From positions 1 through 5,830 of the forward strand of contig CALMMH010000760.1 of assembly GCA_937868145.1 (NCBI GenBank): a DNA stretch of 5,830 nucleotides, in the 5' to 3' direction. A program made the position numbers and the translations under genes. The notes under the pieces are model-generated. The model made no database searches. It was not told the origin of the DNA and saw only the letters and a program-made list of their open reading frames with translations. The first letter of the stretch is position 1; each line of letters starts with the position of its first letter. The DNA is from an uncultured Phycisphaerales bacterium (GTDB lineage Bacteria > Planctomycetota > Phycisphaerae > Sedimentisphaerales > Anaerobacaceae). This document shows, piece after piece, positions 1 to 5,520 of this stretch.

Positions 1-1
1 C

Positions 2-76
2 GTGAACGTGGCTGGCGCCTCGACGAGCGCGGGCGCCACCCAGGCGATCTACTTGCATTGCTGGGGTGAAGTCTGA
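2..76 (+). CDS. C-terminal end of an upstream phage gene (partial)
   Basis: An open frame enters from the left edge and stops at TGA 74-76. It gives 24 visible residues that are small and Ala/Gly/Ser/Thr-rich, ending in an aromatic tail (YLHCWGEV). The frame has a GGGGTGA ribosome-binding site for the next gene inside its end, as expected of a real coding end in a compact operon. The ending loosely resembles the ends of the two tandem virion-protein paralogs at 2776-3616, which also close with a small-residue stretch, a Tyr and a Trp followed by a charged residue. That resemblance is too short to establish homology. Function is unknown; a structural virion protein is a guess from context. Confidence 0.6.
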   Translation: MNVAGASTSAGATQAIYLHCWGEV

Positions 77-79
77 CCC

Positions 80-457
80 ATGGGCGAGGGCATCGAGTGG
101 ACGCCAGCCGGGCCGCGGCCTCTCAGTGAGGCCGGTCGTCCGGTGCTCGAGAACCCGCAGAAAGAATCACCGGGCGCGGTCGTCCAGCAGGTAGACGCGC
201 CAAAGCAAAGCGTGCTTCCGGGGTTCGTCGCCTACACGGCACAACCAGCGACGCATCAGCCGATCATCGCGACCGGGCCGAGACTCACGCCGAAAACGCT
301 CCTCAAGCAGGCACGCGCTCGAGTGCGAGAGCTCGATGCAGAGATCAAAAGGCTTCGCCGGCTCGAGCAAGAGCGCGAAGAACTCCGCCGGCTTATCGCC
401 GCGGCAGACGGTAGGCCCCTCGCGGTCGTGCGCGACATCAAGCGCCCGAGCGCCTAG
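80..457 (+). CDS. Small coiled-coil phage protein of unknown function
   Basis: A 125-residue protein. Residues 1-70 are rich in Pro and Gly and look unstructured. Residues 72-109 form a strongly charged Arg/Glu/Leu-rich helix with leucines at heptad-like spacing (ELDAEIKRLRRLEQEREELR), a probable coiled coil. A short Pro-containing basic tail ends the protein. No enzymatic motif or membrane segment is visible. The start is ATG 80, preceded by GGGGTGA at 63-69, and it lies 3 bases after the upstream stop. A flexible arm followed by a coiled coil suits an oligomeric accessory or assembly factor, and the position before the scaffold and coat genes agrees with this, but that is inference from context. 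The family was not identified. Confidence 0.75.
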   Translation: MGEGIEWTPAGPRPLSEAGRPVLENPQKESPGAVVQQVDAPKQSVLPGFVAYTAQPATHQPIIATGPRLTPKTLLKQARARVRELDAEIKRLRRLEQEREELRRLIAAADGRPLAVVRDIKRPSA

Positions 458-486
458 CAGCACTCAATCGATACGGAGAAACGACA

Positions 487-861
487 ATGGCGAACATCGA
501 CGCAACGATCACGGGCGTTCAGCTCCTCCATGCCAGCCCCATCGGCGTCGGAGCTCGGAAGGTCTTTTTGCTCATGCTGAGCTTTGCCGCCTACACGGGC
601 TCGGGCGACACGTCGCGCGCGCTTGCGTGCAACACGGCGATCCAAAATGCGCAGCGCAACGGAAAGACGGTCACGGTTCGCGCAGCCGCATCCGGGCCGG
701 CTGGCTTCGACACGGCTGGACAAGCCGTCTACGTCGACACCTCGATCTCTATCTCCGGCGGTGACCTCACCTTCGACTTGGCCACGCTCGACGGGACCGA
801 GCTGACCACGGCAACCGCATCGAAGGGCGTCGGGCTGATCGTCGTCGTCGACGAGTCGTGA
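487..861 (+). CDS. Small putative virion structural protein
   Basis: A 124-residue protein without a signal peptide or catalytic motif. Alternating hydrophobic and small polar residues suggest beta structure, for example VFLLMLSFAAYTGSGD at about 26-41, TVTVRAA at 61-67, and the regions 80-100 and 112-122. A helix-like segment spans about 44-59 (RALACNTAIQNAQRNG). The Gly, Thr and Val content is typical of phage lattice or tail proteins. A clear GGAGA at 475-479, 7 bases before ATG 487, implies good translation. The gene lies 29 bases after the coiled-coil gene and is followed by a 115-base gap before the scaffold gene. It could be a head decoration or minor capsid protein. This rests on composition and position, since I do not recognise a named family. 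Confidence 0.78.
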   Translation: MANIDATITGVQLLHASPIGVGARKVFLLMLSFAAYTGSGDTSRALACNTAIQNAQRNGKTVTVRAAASGPAGFDTAGQAVYVDTSISISGGDLTFDLATLDGTELTTATASKGVGLIVVVDES

Positions 862-976
862 CGTTCTAGGCGCTCGCGGCGCGGTCGTACGTACCGCGGG
901 CGCTGCTTCACCAAATCGCGCGAAAGCGCACTCCAACTAGGGGACGACGCCCGAAACGGTCGAATGGAGAAAACAG
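862..976 (+). other. Intergenic gap with two small hairpins before the scaffold gene
   Basis: This is the longest non-coding stretch in the window at 115 bases. It holds an inverted repeat CGCGGT/ACCGCG (880-885 and 893-898, 7-base loop) and a perfect GCGC-GAAA-GCGC stem with a GNRA-type tetraloop (918-929). It ends in the scaffold ribosome-binding site GGAG (966-969). No T-run follows either hairpin, so neither is a standard intrinsic terminator. No convincing -35/-10 pair was seen. An RNA processing or stability element, or a host-specific promoter I cannot recognise, remains possible. Confidence 0.45.
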
Positions 977-1624
977 ATGGCTGACGCAACCGAAGTAAAG
1001 ACTGAGCTGGCGACGCAAACCGAAACGCCGAAGACCGCAGGAACGACCGACTCCCCCGAATGGCTGCCGGCGCGCCTCGAGTCCGCCCGCAAGGCGGAGC
1101 GCGCGGCGGTGCTGAAAGAGCTCGACCTCCCCGACGTAGAGACGGGGAAAAAGGCGGCCGCGGAGCTCAAGGCACGCACGGAAGCCGAGAAGAGCGCCGA
1201 GCAACGCGCGATCGAGTTCAAGAACAAGTTCGAGGCCGAGGCCGCTCAGGTCGCGAAGCTTTCCGCATCGGTGACGGAGCAGGCGGCGCGGATGATGATC
1301 GGACTGACCGAGCTCCAGAAAGAAGCCGTCCAGCGTATCGCGGGAGACGATCCTCTCGCTCGAGTGAACGCGATTACGGCGCTCCAAACGACGTGGGCGG
1401 CAAAAGAGGCCAGCGACAAGGCGGAAGCCGAGGCGAAGGCCAAGGCGGACGCGAAGAACGCGCCTGCCGCAAAAGATACGAGCCCCGCGCGCGGTGCAGC
1501 GCCCGAAGGCCTCCAGACGTCACCGCCGAATCATCGGGCGGTGTTCGAAACACTCCGCACAAAAGACCCTTTCGCCGCGGCGGCATACGCCGAAGCGAAT
1601 CCGGACGCATACAAATCTACGTAA
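977..1624 (+). CDS. Putative phage capsid scaffolding protein
   Basis: Scaffolding proteins template coat assembly into procapsids and are then removed. This 215-residue protein fits by composition and position. It is highly charged and Ala/Lys/Glu-rich, with almost continuous helix at about 31-105 and 112-160 (KARTEAEKSAEQRAIEFKNK at 65-84) that should form a coiled coil. A Pro/Ala/Gly linker covers about 161-186. A short C-terminal helical segment follows at about 187-213 (HRAVFETLRTKDPFAAAAYA), where scaffolds often carry the coat-binding helix. There is no Ser-protease motif, so it is not an obvious protease-scaffold fusion. The start ATG 977 has GGAG at 966-969 with a 7-base spacer. The coat gene follows after 54 bases, the usual scaffold-coat order. 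The family was assigned from features rather than a specific sequence match. Confidence 0.8.
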   Translation: MADATEVKTELATQTETPKTAGTTDSPEWLPARLESARKAERAAVLKELDLPDVETGKKAAAELKARTEAEKSAEQRAIEFKNKFEAEAAQVAKLSASVTEQAARMMIGLTELQKEAVQRIAGDDPLARVNAITALQTTWAAKEASDKAEAEAKAKADAKNAPAAKDTSPARGAAPEGLQTSPPNHRAVFETLRTKDPFAAAAYAEANPDAYKST

Positions 1625-1678
1625 CGTCTCCCGCGGGCGGACCCTGCGAAGGTGACGAAAGAAAGGGCATGATTTCCC

Positions 1679-2761
1679 ATGTCTAGATTCGACCTGCCGC
1701 AAGAGTTTTTCGACCGCACCGACTCTCGCCTCCTCGTCAAGCCCGAGCCGCAATACCTGTACGGTATTTGGTTCATGGACGCGCTGGCGCTCGACCTCAC
1801 TCCGCCGGAAATGCTCGGCGTCGCTGGCCGTGAAGTCGGCGGCGTCGGCGCGGCATACACCGCGGCAGAGCGCGACCGCTTGCGCCTCTCCAACCCGCTC
1901 TCGCGCGACATCTGCTCCGCGAAAGTGGACTTCACCGCGGCGCCTGGCGGAACCGTGCGGCTCAATCGTCCGGTGTACGCAAACACGACCTACACGGAGG
2001 CGAGCCGCAAGATCCCGAGCGGCACCTCCATCAGCACGACTCCGACGCGGATCGGCTCCGAGCAGAACAACCTGACGCTCTTCCGCTACGGCGGACCCTA
2101 CGACGCGACAAACTCCCGCGTGGCACCGTTCCCGATCGAGGCCTTCGACGCGAACATGGGCGTTCACCGCCAATCGAGCATCGTCGGCACGCAGCTCGCG
2201 CGCGACATGCACCGCTTCATCGACGCGGTACAGGTCTCGCTGTTCGACCTCGCCGCGACGGCCATCTATCCCGATGGGATGACGGCGGTCAACGATGCCA
2301 CGGTGGCGGGGATGTTCCCGTTCACGTACGAGCAACTGACCCGAATCGAGCGGGACATGGACATCGCGAACCTTCCGACGTTCGCGGACGGGTTCCGAGC
2401 TCTCGTCCTCACTCCGACGCAGCTCCAGCAATTGGACCGCGATCCGGAGTACCAGAAGAGCGCTCGCTTCTTCCCGGAGTACAACGTGCTTTTCCCGCAC
2501 GTGTACGAGAAGAGCTGCAAGAAGTTCCACATCTTCCGCAGCACCACGCTCAACACAACGAACAACTCGTCGTCCGTCGCGATTCAGTACGGCCATGCGA
2601 TCGCACCGGGTGCGATGCTCGCAGGCATGGGCCGTCGTCCCCGCGTTGCGTCCAGCACGGATGACAACTACGGCGAAACCGCGAAGGTCATCTGGATCGC
2701 CGACCTCGGCTTCGGGCTGAGCGATTCGAGCTTCGTTTACAGCGTTCGCTCCTCTGGCTGA
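1679..2761 (+). CDS. Phage major capsid protein (probable HK97 fold)
   Basis: This is the coat protein forming the icosahedral head shell, 360 residues long. Residues 1-80 are an N-terminal arm. About 81-165 is rich in beta-prone Thr/Val/Ser with charged residues, suitable for the extended loop of the HK97 fold. A long amphipathic helix at about 168-195 (TQLARDMHRFIDAVQVSLFD) suits the spine helix. The C-terminal part runs from a hydrophobic strand (ALVLTPTQL at 241-249) through AIAPGAMLAGMGRRPRV (307-323), an acidic DDNYGE stretch and KVIWIADLGFGLSDSSFVYSVR. That ending is a pattern I associate with the coats of the P22/N4-like group. Size and position after the scaffold support the call. 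A GAAAGGG motif at 1661-1667 precedes ATG 1679. An out-of-frame ATG at 1669 hits a stop after five codons. The subfamily is uncertain. Confidence 0.85.
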   Translation: MSRFDLPQEFFDRTDSRLLVKPEPQYLYGIWFMDALALDLTPPEMLGVAGREVGGVGAAYTAAERDRLRLSNPLSRDICSAKVDFTAAPGGTVRLNRPVYANTTYTEASRKIPSGTSISTTPTRIGSEQNNLTLFRYGGPYDATNSRVAPFPIEAFDANMGVHRQSSIVGTQLARDMHRFIDAVQVSLFDLAATAIYPDGMTAVNDATVAGMFPFTYEQLTRIERDMDIANLPTFADGFRALVLTPTQLQQLDRDPEYQKSARFFPEYNVLFPHVYEKSCKKFHIFRSTTLNTTNNSSSVAIQYGHAIAPGAMLAGMGRRPRVASSTDDNYGETAKVIWIADLGFGLSDSSFVYSVRSSG

Positions 2762-2775
2762 GCTAGGAAACAGAA

Positions 2776-3195
2776 ATGGCACTCCGTAGAGGCATGCTGC
2801 CGGCAAGCGGGACCTTCAACGGGGTCACCGCCACATCCACGGTCGGAATGACGACCGTTCCACTCGGGCCGGATCTTCGAAAGATCGACGATCTGGCCGT
2901 ACAGTTCACGGTGTTGGCCGAGACCAACACGATTACCCTATCGCTCAAGTGGCAGGGGTCTCTCGATGGAACCAATTGGTTGGACATCGCCCATGCACCG
3001 CAAAACCCCGCGGCGGTAGTTCTCGCCACGGGCACGGCGGGCGCAGACGTGGCTGTCACTCGCCTTGCCAGCCCGCCGGGCTCGGCGTACGCCTTCCGTT
3101 TCGTTCGCGCCGCCTTCGTCGTCGGTGTGACGACCGGGGCAGCGGGCGACACCTACTCCGCTAGCTACCGCTGGCGCGAAATCGTCAACGCGTGA
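2776..3195 (+). CDS. Beta-rich virion protein, tandem copy 1 (candidate capsid decoration or fibre protein)
   Basis: A 139-residue protein directly after the coat gene (14-base gap), with AGGA at 2765-2768 before ATG 2776. It is mostly predicted beta strand: VQFTVLAETNTITLSLKWQG at about 42-61, then SLDGTNWLDI (62-71), the block PQNPAAVVLATGTAGAD (75-91), AYAFRFVRAAFVVGV (104-118) and a closing GDTYSASYRWREI (124-136). The W-x-G-S-x-D-G-x-x-W arrangement is common in beta-sandwich proteins of phage particles and some carbohydrate-binding modules. It is paralogous to the next gene, with about 58% identity by hand alignment. A decoration protein on the capsid surface is the favoured role because of its position. 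A glycan-binding head fibre or a neck protein is possible. Confidence 0.8.
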   Translation: MALRRGMLPASGTFNGVTATSTVGMTTVPLGPDLRKIDDLAVQFTVLAETNTITLSLKWQGSLDGTNWLDIAHAPQNPAAVVLATGTAGADVAVTRLASPPGSAYAFRFVRAAFVVGVTTGAAGDTYSASYRWREIVNA

Positions 3196-3202
3196 GGATG
3201 CA

Positions 3203-3616
3203 ATGATCAAAGCAGACGTCCTCCAAACTTCCGGCACGCTCGACACGCTCATCGCGACGAGCGTAGTCGGTGGCCCCACCGTGCCGATCGGAAACGACCG
3301 GCGAAAACTCGACCGTCTCGCCGCGAAGCTCATCGTGCTCGCCGAGACCGACACGCTCACGATCTCGGCCAAGTGGCAGGGGTCAAACGATGCGGCCACG
3401 TGGATCGACATCCTGCACGAGCCGCAGAATCCGGCGGCTGTCGTTCTCGCGACCGGGACCGCCGGCGCCGATACGGCGGTGACCAAGGTGCTCCCAGCGC
3501 CGCCGGCCATCTACTCATGCGCCTTCGCGCGGGTAGCGCTGATCGTGGGCGTGGCAACCGGCGCGGTCGGTGACACGTACACCTTCTCTTACTTCTGGCG
3601 CACGCTGGACACGTAA
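3203..3616 (+). CDS. Beta-rich virion protein, tandem copy 2 (candidate capsid decoration or fibre protein)
   Basis: A 137-residue paralog of the preceding gene. Shared landmarks are SGT near residue 10, DRRKLDRLA (32-40), VLAETDT (44-50), KWQGSNDAATWIDI (57-70), the invariant PQNPAAVVLATGTAGAD (74-90), IVGVATGAVGDTY (112-124) and a terminal SYFWR. The start ATG 3203 follows the previous stop by 7 bases, with GAGGA at 3194-3198 overlapping that stop, so the two are probably co-translated. Main differences from copy 1 lie in the N-terminal dozen residues and the loop at about 94-104. This suggests a conserved core with varied contact surfaces. A heteromeric pair, or two sites on the same capsid, would be plausible. 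No enzymatic motif is present. Confidence 0.8.
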   Translation: MIKADVLQTSGTLDTLIATSVVGGPTVPIGNDRRKLDRLAAKLIVLAETDTLTISAKWQGSNDAATWIDILHEPQNPAAVVLATGTAGADTAVTKVLPAPPAIYSCAFARVALIVGVATGAVGDTYTFSYFWRTLDT

Positions 3617-3622
3617 GGGCCG

Positions 3623-4231
3623 ATGCTGCACACGAGCGAAGTGCAACGCTTGCGCTACGAACTGGGGTACAATGTGCTACAAGTTGGGGCGGAGCCGTAC
3701 ATCGGCGTTACGCAGATGTTCGAGCAAGTCGTGCAGCAATATACAACCGCGGGGGCGACCACGACGTCTACAACGGCGGTGGTCGCCTCCGAGTCTCCCG
3801 CGCCGGCGACGCTGACACTCGCCAGCGCAACGGGCTTCGCGGCGGGGGACCGGGTCGTGGTGGACGTCGACGAACTCGCCGAAGTGGCTACGATCCGGGC
3901 GCTCTCGGGCTCCACTATTGTGGTCCTCCTCCATTTCGCTCACACGGGGACATATCCGATCTCGGTCGAGGGCGGAGAGGGCATCATCCGAGAGCTTCTC
4001 GCCGAGCTCCGTCGATGGATGGGTAACGGTGGGTATATTCGGACCCTTGCGCAAACCAACGGCCTGAAGAAGGTCGACGAAATCGAGTTCGACGGCAACA
4101 TGACGCTCTCGCGCCGGCGGGAACTCGATGCTATGCGTATGTCGCTCCGCGATGAGCTCGCGAGCGTCATCGGTTGTCCGAACATGTGGCGCGAGCGCGG
4201 GCAGTCCGGGGGGACGATCGCGAGGTACTGA
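3623..4231 (+). CDS. Putative head-tail adaptor with inserted beta domain
   Basis: A 202-residue protein. Residues 1-40 look helical (SEVQRLRYELGYNVLQVGAE and then QMFEQVVQQY). A Thr/Ala/Ser-rich linker spans about 41-61. Residues 62-118 look like a compact beta domain (ATLTLASATGFAAGDRVVVD, then ATIRALSGSTIVVLLHFAHT). Residues 119-202 return to helix, with GEGIIRELLAELRRWMGNGG, LKKVDEIEFDG and a basic RRRELDAMRMSLRDEL helix. A mainly helical protein soon after the coat gene suggests the adaptor ring that docks on the portal. The beta part resembles repeat domains seen in other phage virion proteins. The start ATG 3623 has AAGGG (3615-3619), which overlaps the upstream stop, with a short 3-base spacer. 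The stop is immediately followed by the next ATG. Adaptor identity is inferred from helices and position only. Confidence 0.7.
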   Translation: MLHTSEVQRLRYELGYNVLQVGAEPYIGVTQMFEQVVQQYTTAGATTTSTTAVVASESPAPATLTLASATGFAAGDRVVVDVDELAEVATIRALSGSTIVVLLHFAHTGTYPISVEGGEGIIRELLAELRRWMGNGGYIRTLAQTNGLKKVDEIEFDGNMTLSRRRELDAMRMSLRDELASVIGCPNMWRERGQSGGTIARY

Positions 4232-4549
4232 ATGCTGAACCTTCGTCTTCCGCCTACCGAGGCCTCCGACCTCTTTACCAAGGCGCTCCAATCGATGATG
4301 GAGCAGTCTCTCGCCGAGATCGAGCGGCTCTTTCGCGAGTCTCCCGAAGTGGTGGCGATTTGCTACTACATCACGGCTGGCGGCGAAGAAAAGCTGGAGT
4401 GGACGCCGGTCATACGCGCGCACTTCGACTCTTTCACCGCGACGTCTCAGGATCTGCGCGATGCGCACGATCGAGCGGTGCGGACGGAGCGTGGGTCGAC
4501 GGTGAGGACGGCTTGGTACGGCCGGAAAGATCGCCCCGATGTGCGGTGA
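4232..4549 (+). CDS. Hypothetical phage protein, 105 residues
   Basis: Not recognised. The ATG directly abuts the preceding TGA (TGAATG), so translation is probably coupled to the adaptor gene. The N-terminal half is an amphipathic helix region (ASDLFTKALQSMMEQSLAEI at 11-30, then ERLFRES). A hydrophobic strand VVAICYYIT (40-48) follows, then EEKLEWTPVIRAHFD (52-66), a helix TSQDLRDAHDRAVR (71-84) and a basic tail. No Cys pairs, signal peptide or transmembrane helix is apparent. Being between the adaptor and other small genes, it may be a neck or accessory component. The low-homology look and the lack of motifs leave the function open. Confidence 0.68.
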   Translation: MLNLRLPPTEASDLFTKALQSMMEQSLAEIERLFRESPEVVAICYYITAGGEEKLEWTPVIRAHFDSFTATSQDLRDAHDRAVRTERGSTVRTAWYGRKDRPDVR

Positions 4550-4715
4550 GCTTGTCCAAATGGAAGACTACCGGAAGGTCTGGACGACAGTCCGTGAGGT
4601 GTGCCGCTCTTGCGGCCACCGCTGCATCGGCGTAGTTCACGAGAGGTCGGCGCGCACGGGCCTCGAGTGCTTCAACTGCCGCAAAATGACGTCCGAAATC
4701 ACGGAGCAAATCTGA
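4539..4715 (+). CDS. Small zinc-finger-type protein, 58 residues
   Basis: A short gene whose reading frame overlaps the end of the previous one by 11 bases. It has two CxxC pairs, CRSC (22-25) and CFNC (44-47), separated by 18 residues that include GHRCIGVVHERS. This is the spacing of a zinc ribbon, with structural zinc bound by four cysteines. The second pair is followed by basic RKM and a short acidic tail. The next gene's ATG shares a base with this TGA (TGATG). Two starts are possible: ATG 4539, used here, or ATG 4560 (51 residues), which has GGTGA at 4546-4550 nine bases upstream. Both keep all the cysteines of the ribbon. Role unknown: such small phage proteins may bind nucleic acid or partner proteins, or stabilise a virion component. 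Confidence 0.75.
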   Translation: MCGELVQMEDYRKVWTTVREVCRSCGHRCIGVVHERSARTGLECFNCRKMTSEITEQI

Positions 4716-5041
4716 TGGCCAAGGGCGACGCAAAACCGAGCGAGAAGCAGGCTGTCTGCGCGCAGTGCAAGGAGGCCGTGGGGACAGACTTCGGCTGCAT
4801 GCCGGTCTTCACCTCCGAGGATGCGGGCGACGGCAAGGGGCGGCCCGAGTCGTGGTGCCCGCAGTGCTTCGTCCATGTGCGCGTTCCGCTGGAAACGTCG
4901 GGACGGTGGTCGGGTGCAATCCGGGCGTGCGCGTGCGCGCGGTGCGGGATGCTATTCGCTGATTTCGGGCGCGGCGTCTGCGAGACGTGCGGGTTCAAGG
5001 TGTGCCTAGAGCTCCCGCCGAAGGGCGCGGTGGTCGCGTGA
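4715..5041 (+). CDS. Protein with four CxxC pairs (probable double zinc ribbon)
   Basis: A 108-residue protein. The pairs are CAQC (15-18), CPQC (48-51), CARC (74-77) and CETC (89-92), with further cysteines at 28, 72 and 97. Four evenly distributed CxxC knuckles would bind two zinc ions, pairing 15/18 with 48/51 and 74/77 with 89/92. The rest has no enzymatic motif. The frame is open further upstream, to ATG 4601. The start at 4715 is chosen because TGATG couples it to the preceding zinc-finger gene and because the upstream extension overlaps that gene in another frame and is Pro/Arg-rich like a shadow frame. It ends overlapping the next gene's GTG. The neighbouring Cys-pair gene suggests a related task, but function is not known. 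Confidence 0.75.
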   Translation: MAKGDAKPSEKQAVCAQCKEAVGTDFGCMPVFTSEDAGDGKGRPESWCPQCFVHVRVPLETSGRWSGAIRACACARCGMLFADFGRGVCETCGFKVCLELPPKGAVVA

Positions 5042-5520
5042 CCGGCTGGGATCCTGGGACGGACGGCGGGACGCGCTGGACTATTACGACGATGCTCCGC
5101 GAAGACGGGCTCGATATCGAAGAGTGCCACGTGTTTCTCAGCAAGGAGGCCGCGCTGGCCTTTGCTCGTGAGCATGGGCCTTCGCGGCCGCACATCCGAA
5201 GGATCGTGCGTCACGATATCGTCCGAAAGGTCGAGATTTCGACCAACCCGCCAGGGCCCGATGGGGCTCCGCACGATCCGGCGCGTGTCGCGGCGCTTGT
5301 TCGCGAAGCGATCGCGAAAGTCGGGAGTGGACCGGTCGCGTCCTACGTGCCCGGTCCCACTGGCCGTGCAGGCGCGAATGTGGCGTTTCCCGTGTCGGTG
5401 ACGTTGGATATCACGGTCAACGGTGAACCGCTCGACGCGCCGGTCTCGGACCGAGAGCGCGCGCAGGTGACATCGCTCGGCGAGTTCCTCTCTTCGCCGG
5501 TGAAGCCGAGGAAGTTCTGA
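5038..5520 (+). CDS. Hypothetical phage protein, 160 residues, GTG start
   Basis: Not recognised. I take GTG 5038 as the start because it forms the 4-base overlap GTGA with the preceding stop, a classic coupling signal. An in-frame ATG at 4987 would add 17 residues reading through the Cys-rich gene. The N-terminal part has RWTITTMLREDGLDIEECHVFL (13-34) as probable strands, a helix SKEAALAFAREHG (35-47), and a basic stretch (PHIRRIVRHDIVRKVEIS). Residues 82-95 look helical, and about 111-130 form strands ending in VSVTLDITVNGEPL. The Pro/Gly-rich middle suggests two small domains. Near its 3' end, at 5508-5512, it contains the GAGGA that appears to serve the next gene. Perhaps a neck or head-accessory protein, by position only. 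Confidence 0.65.
   Translation: MTGWDPGTDGGTRWTITTMLREDGLDIEECHVFLSKEAALAFAREHGPSRPHIRRIVRHDIVRKVEISTNPPGPDGAPHDPARVAALVREAIAKVGSGPVASYVPGPTGRAGANVAFPVSVTLDITVNGEPLDAPVSDRERAQVTSLGEFLSSPVKPRKF
5508..5512 (+). promoter_or_regulatory. Ribosome-binding site supporting a CTG start
   Basis: GAGGA lies four bases before CTG 5517. It is the same motif and the same 4-base spacing as the GAGGA at 3194-3198 that serves ATG 3203, and it decides the start of the final gene in a frame with no ATG, GTG or TTG nearby upstream. Confidence 0.55.

Larger units (their letters stand above)
2776..3616 (+). repeat. Tandem gene duplication (two diverged paralogs)
   Basis: The two adjacent genes encode proteins of 139 and 137 residues that align end to end with one single-residue gap near the start. 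By hand I count about 75 identities in about 129 aligned positions from the shared SGT motif onward. DNA identity is low at third codon positions. The longest exact DNA match noticed is the 14-mer AAGTGGCAGGGGTC at 2947-2960 and 3371-3384. This indicates an old duplication, not a recent one. Confidence 0.9.

Noticed and set aside
907..940. Possible promoter (TTCACC ... CAACTA) before the scaffold gene
   Set aside because: The spacing is about 21 bases and both boxes are poor matches to a housekeeping promoter.
1630..1637. Palindrome CCCGCGGG between the scaffold and coat genes, considered as a terminator
   Set aside because: It has no loop and no T-run, and such 8-base palindromes are common by chance in G+C-rich DNA.
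1060..1686. A 208-codon + strand open frame overlapping the scaffold gene
   Set aside because: Its product is Arg/Gly-rich low-complexity sequence, typical of a shifted frame. The scaffold frame has a good ribosome-binding site and sensible helices.
1520..2806. A 428-codon open frame on the - strand covering the whole coat gene
   Set aside because: It mirrors the coat gene, is Arg/Val/Glu-rich in the way antisense frames of G+C-rich genes are, and has no recognisable motif. The + strand protein has clear coat features.
3677..4468. A 263-codon - strand open frame opposite the adaptor and the following gene
   Set aside because: It spans two well-supported + strand genes and is Arg-rich with no motif, as expected for a shadow frame.
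4174..4635. A 153-codon + strand open frame across the 4232 and 4539 genes
   Set aside because: Ser/Arg/Ala-rich composition, no good start signal, and it conflicts with three coupled genes.
4601..4714. N-terminal extension of the four-CxxC protein from ATG 4601
   Set aside because: It overlaps the zinc-finger gene almost fully, and the added residues are Pro/Arg-rich. The TGATG junction at 4713-4717 gives a better start.
4987..5037. Extension of the 160-residue protein from ATG 4987
   Set aside because: It would overlap the Cys-rich gene by 55 bases. GTG 5038 forms the standard GTGA overlap.
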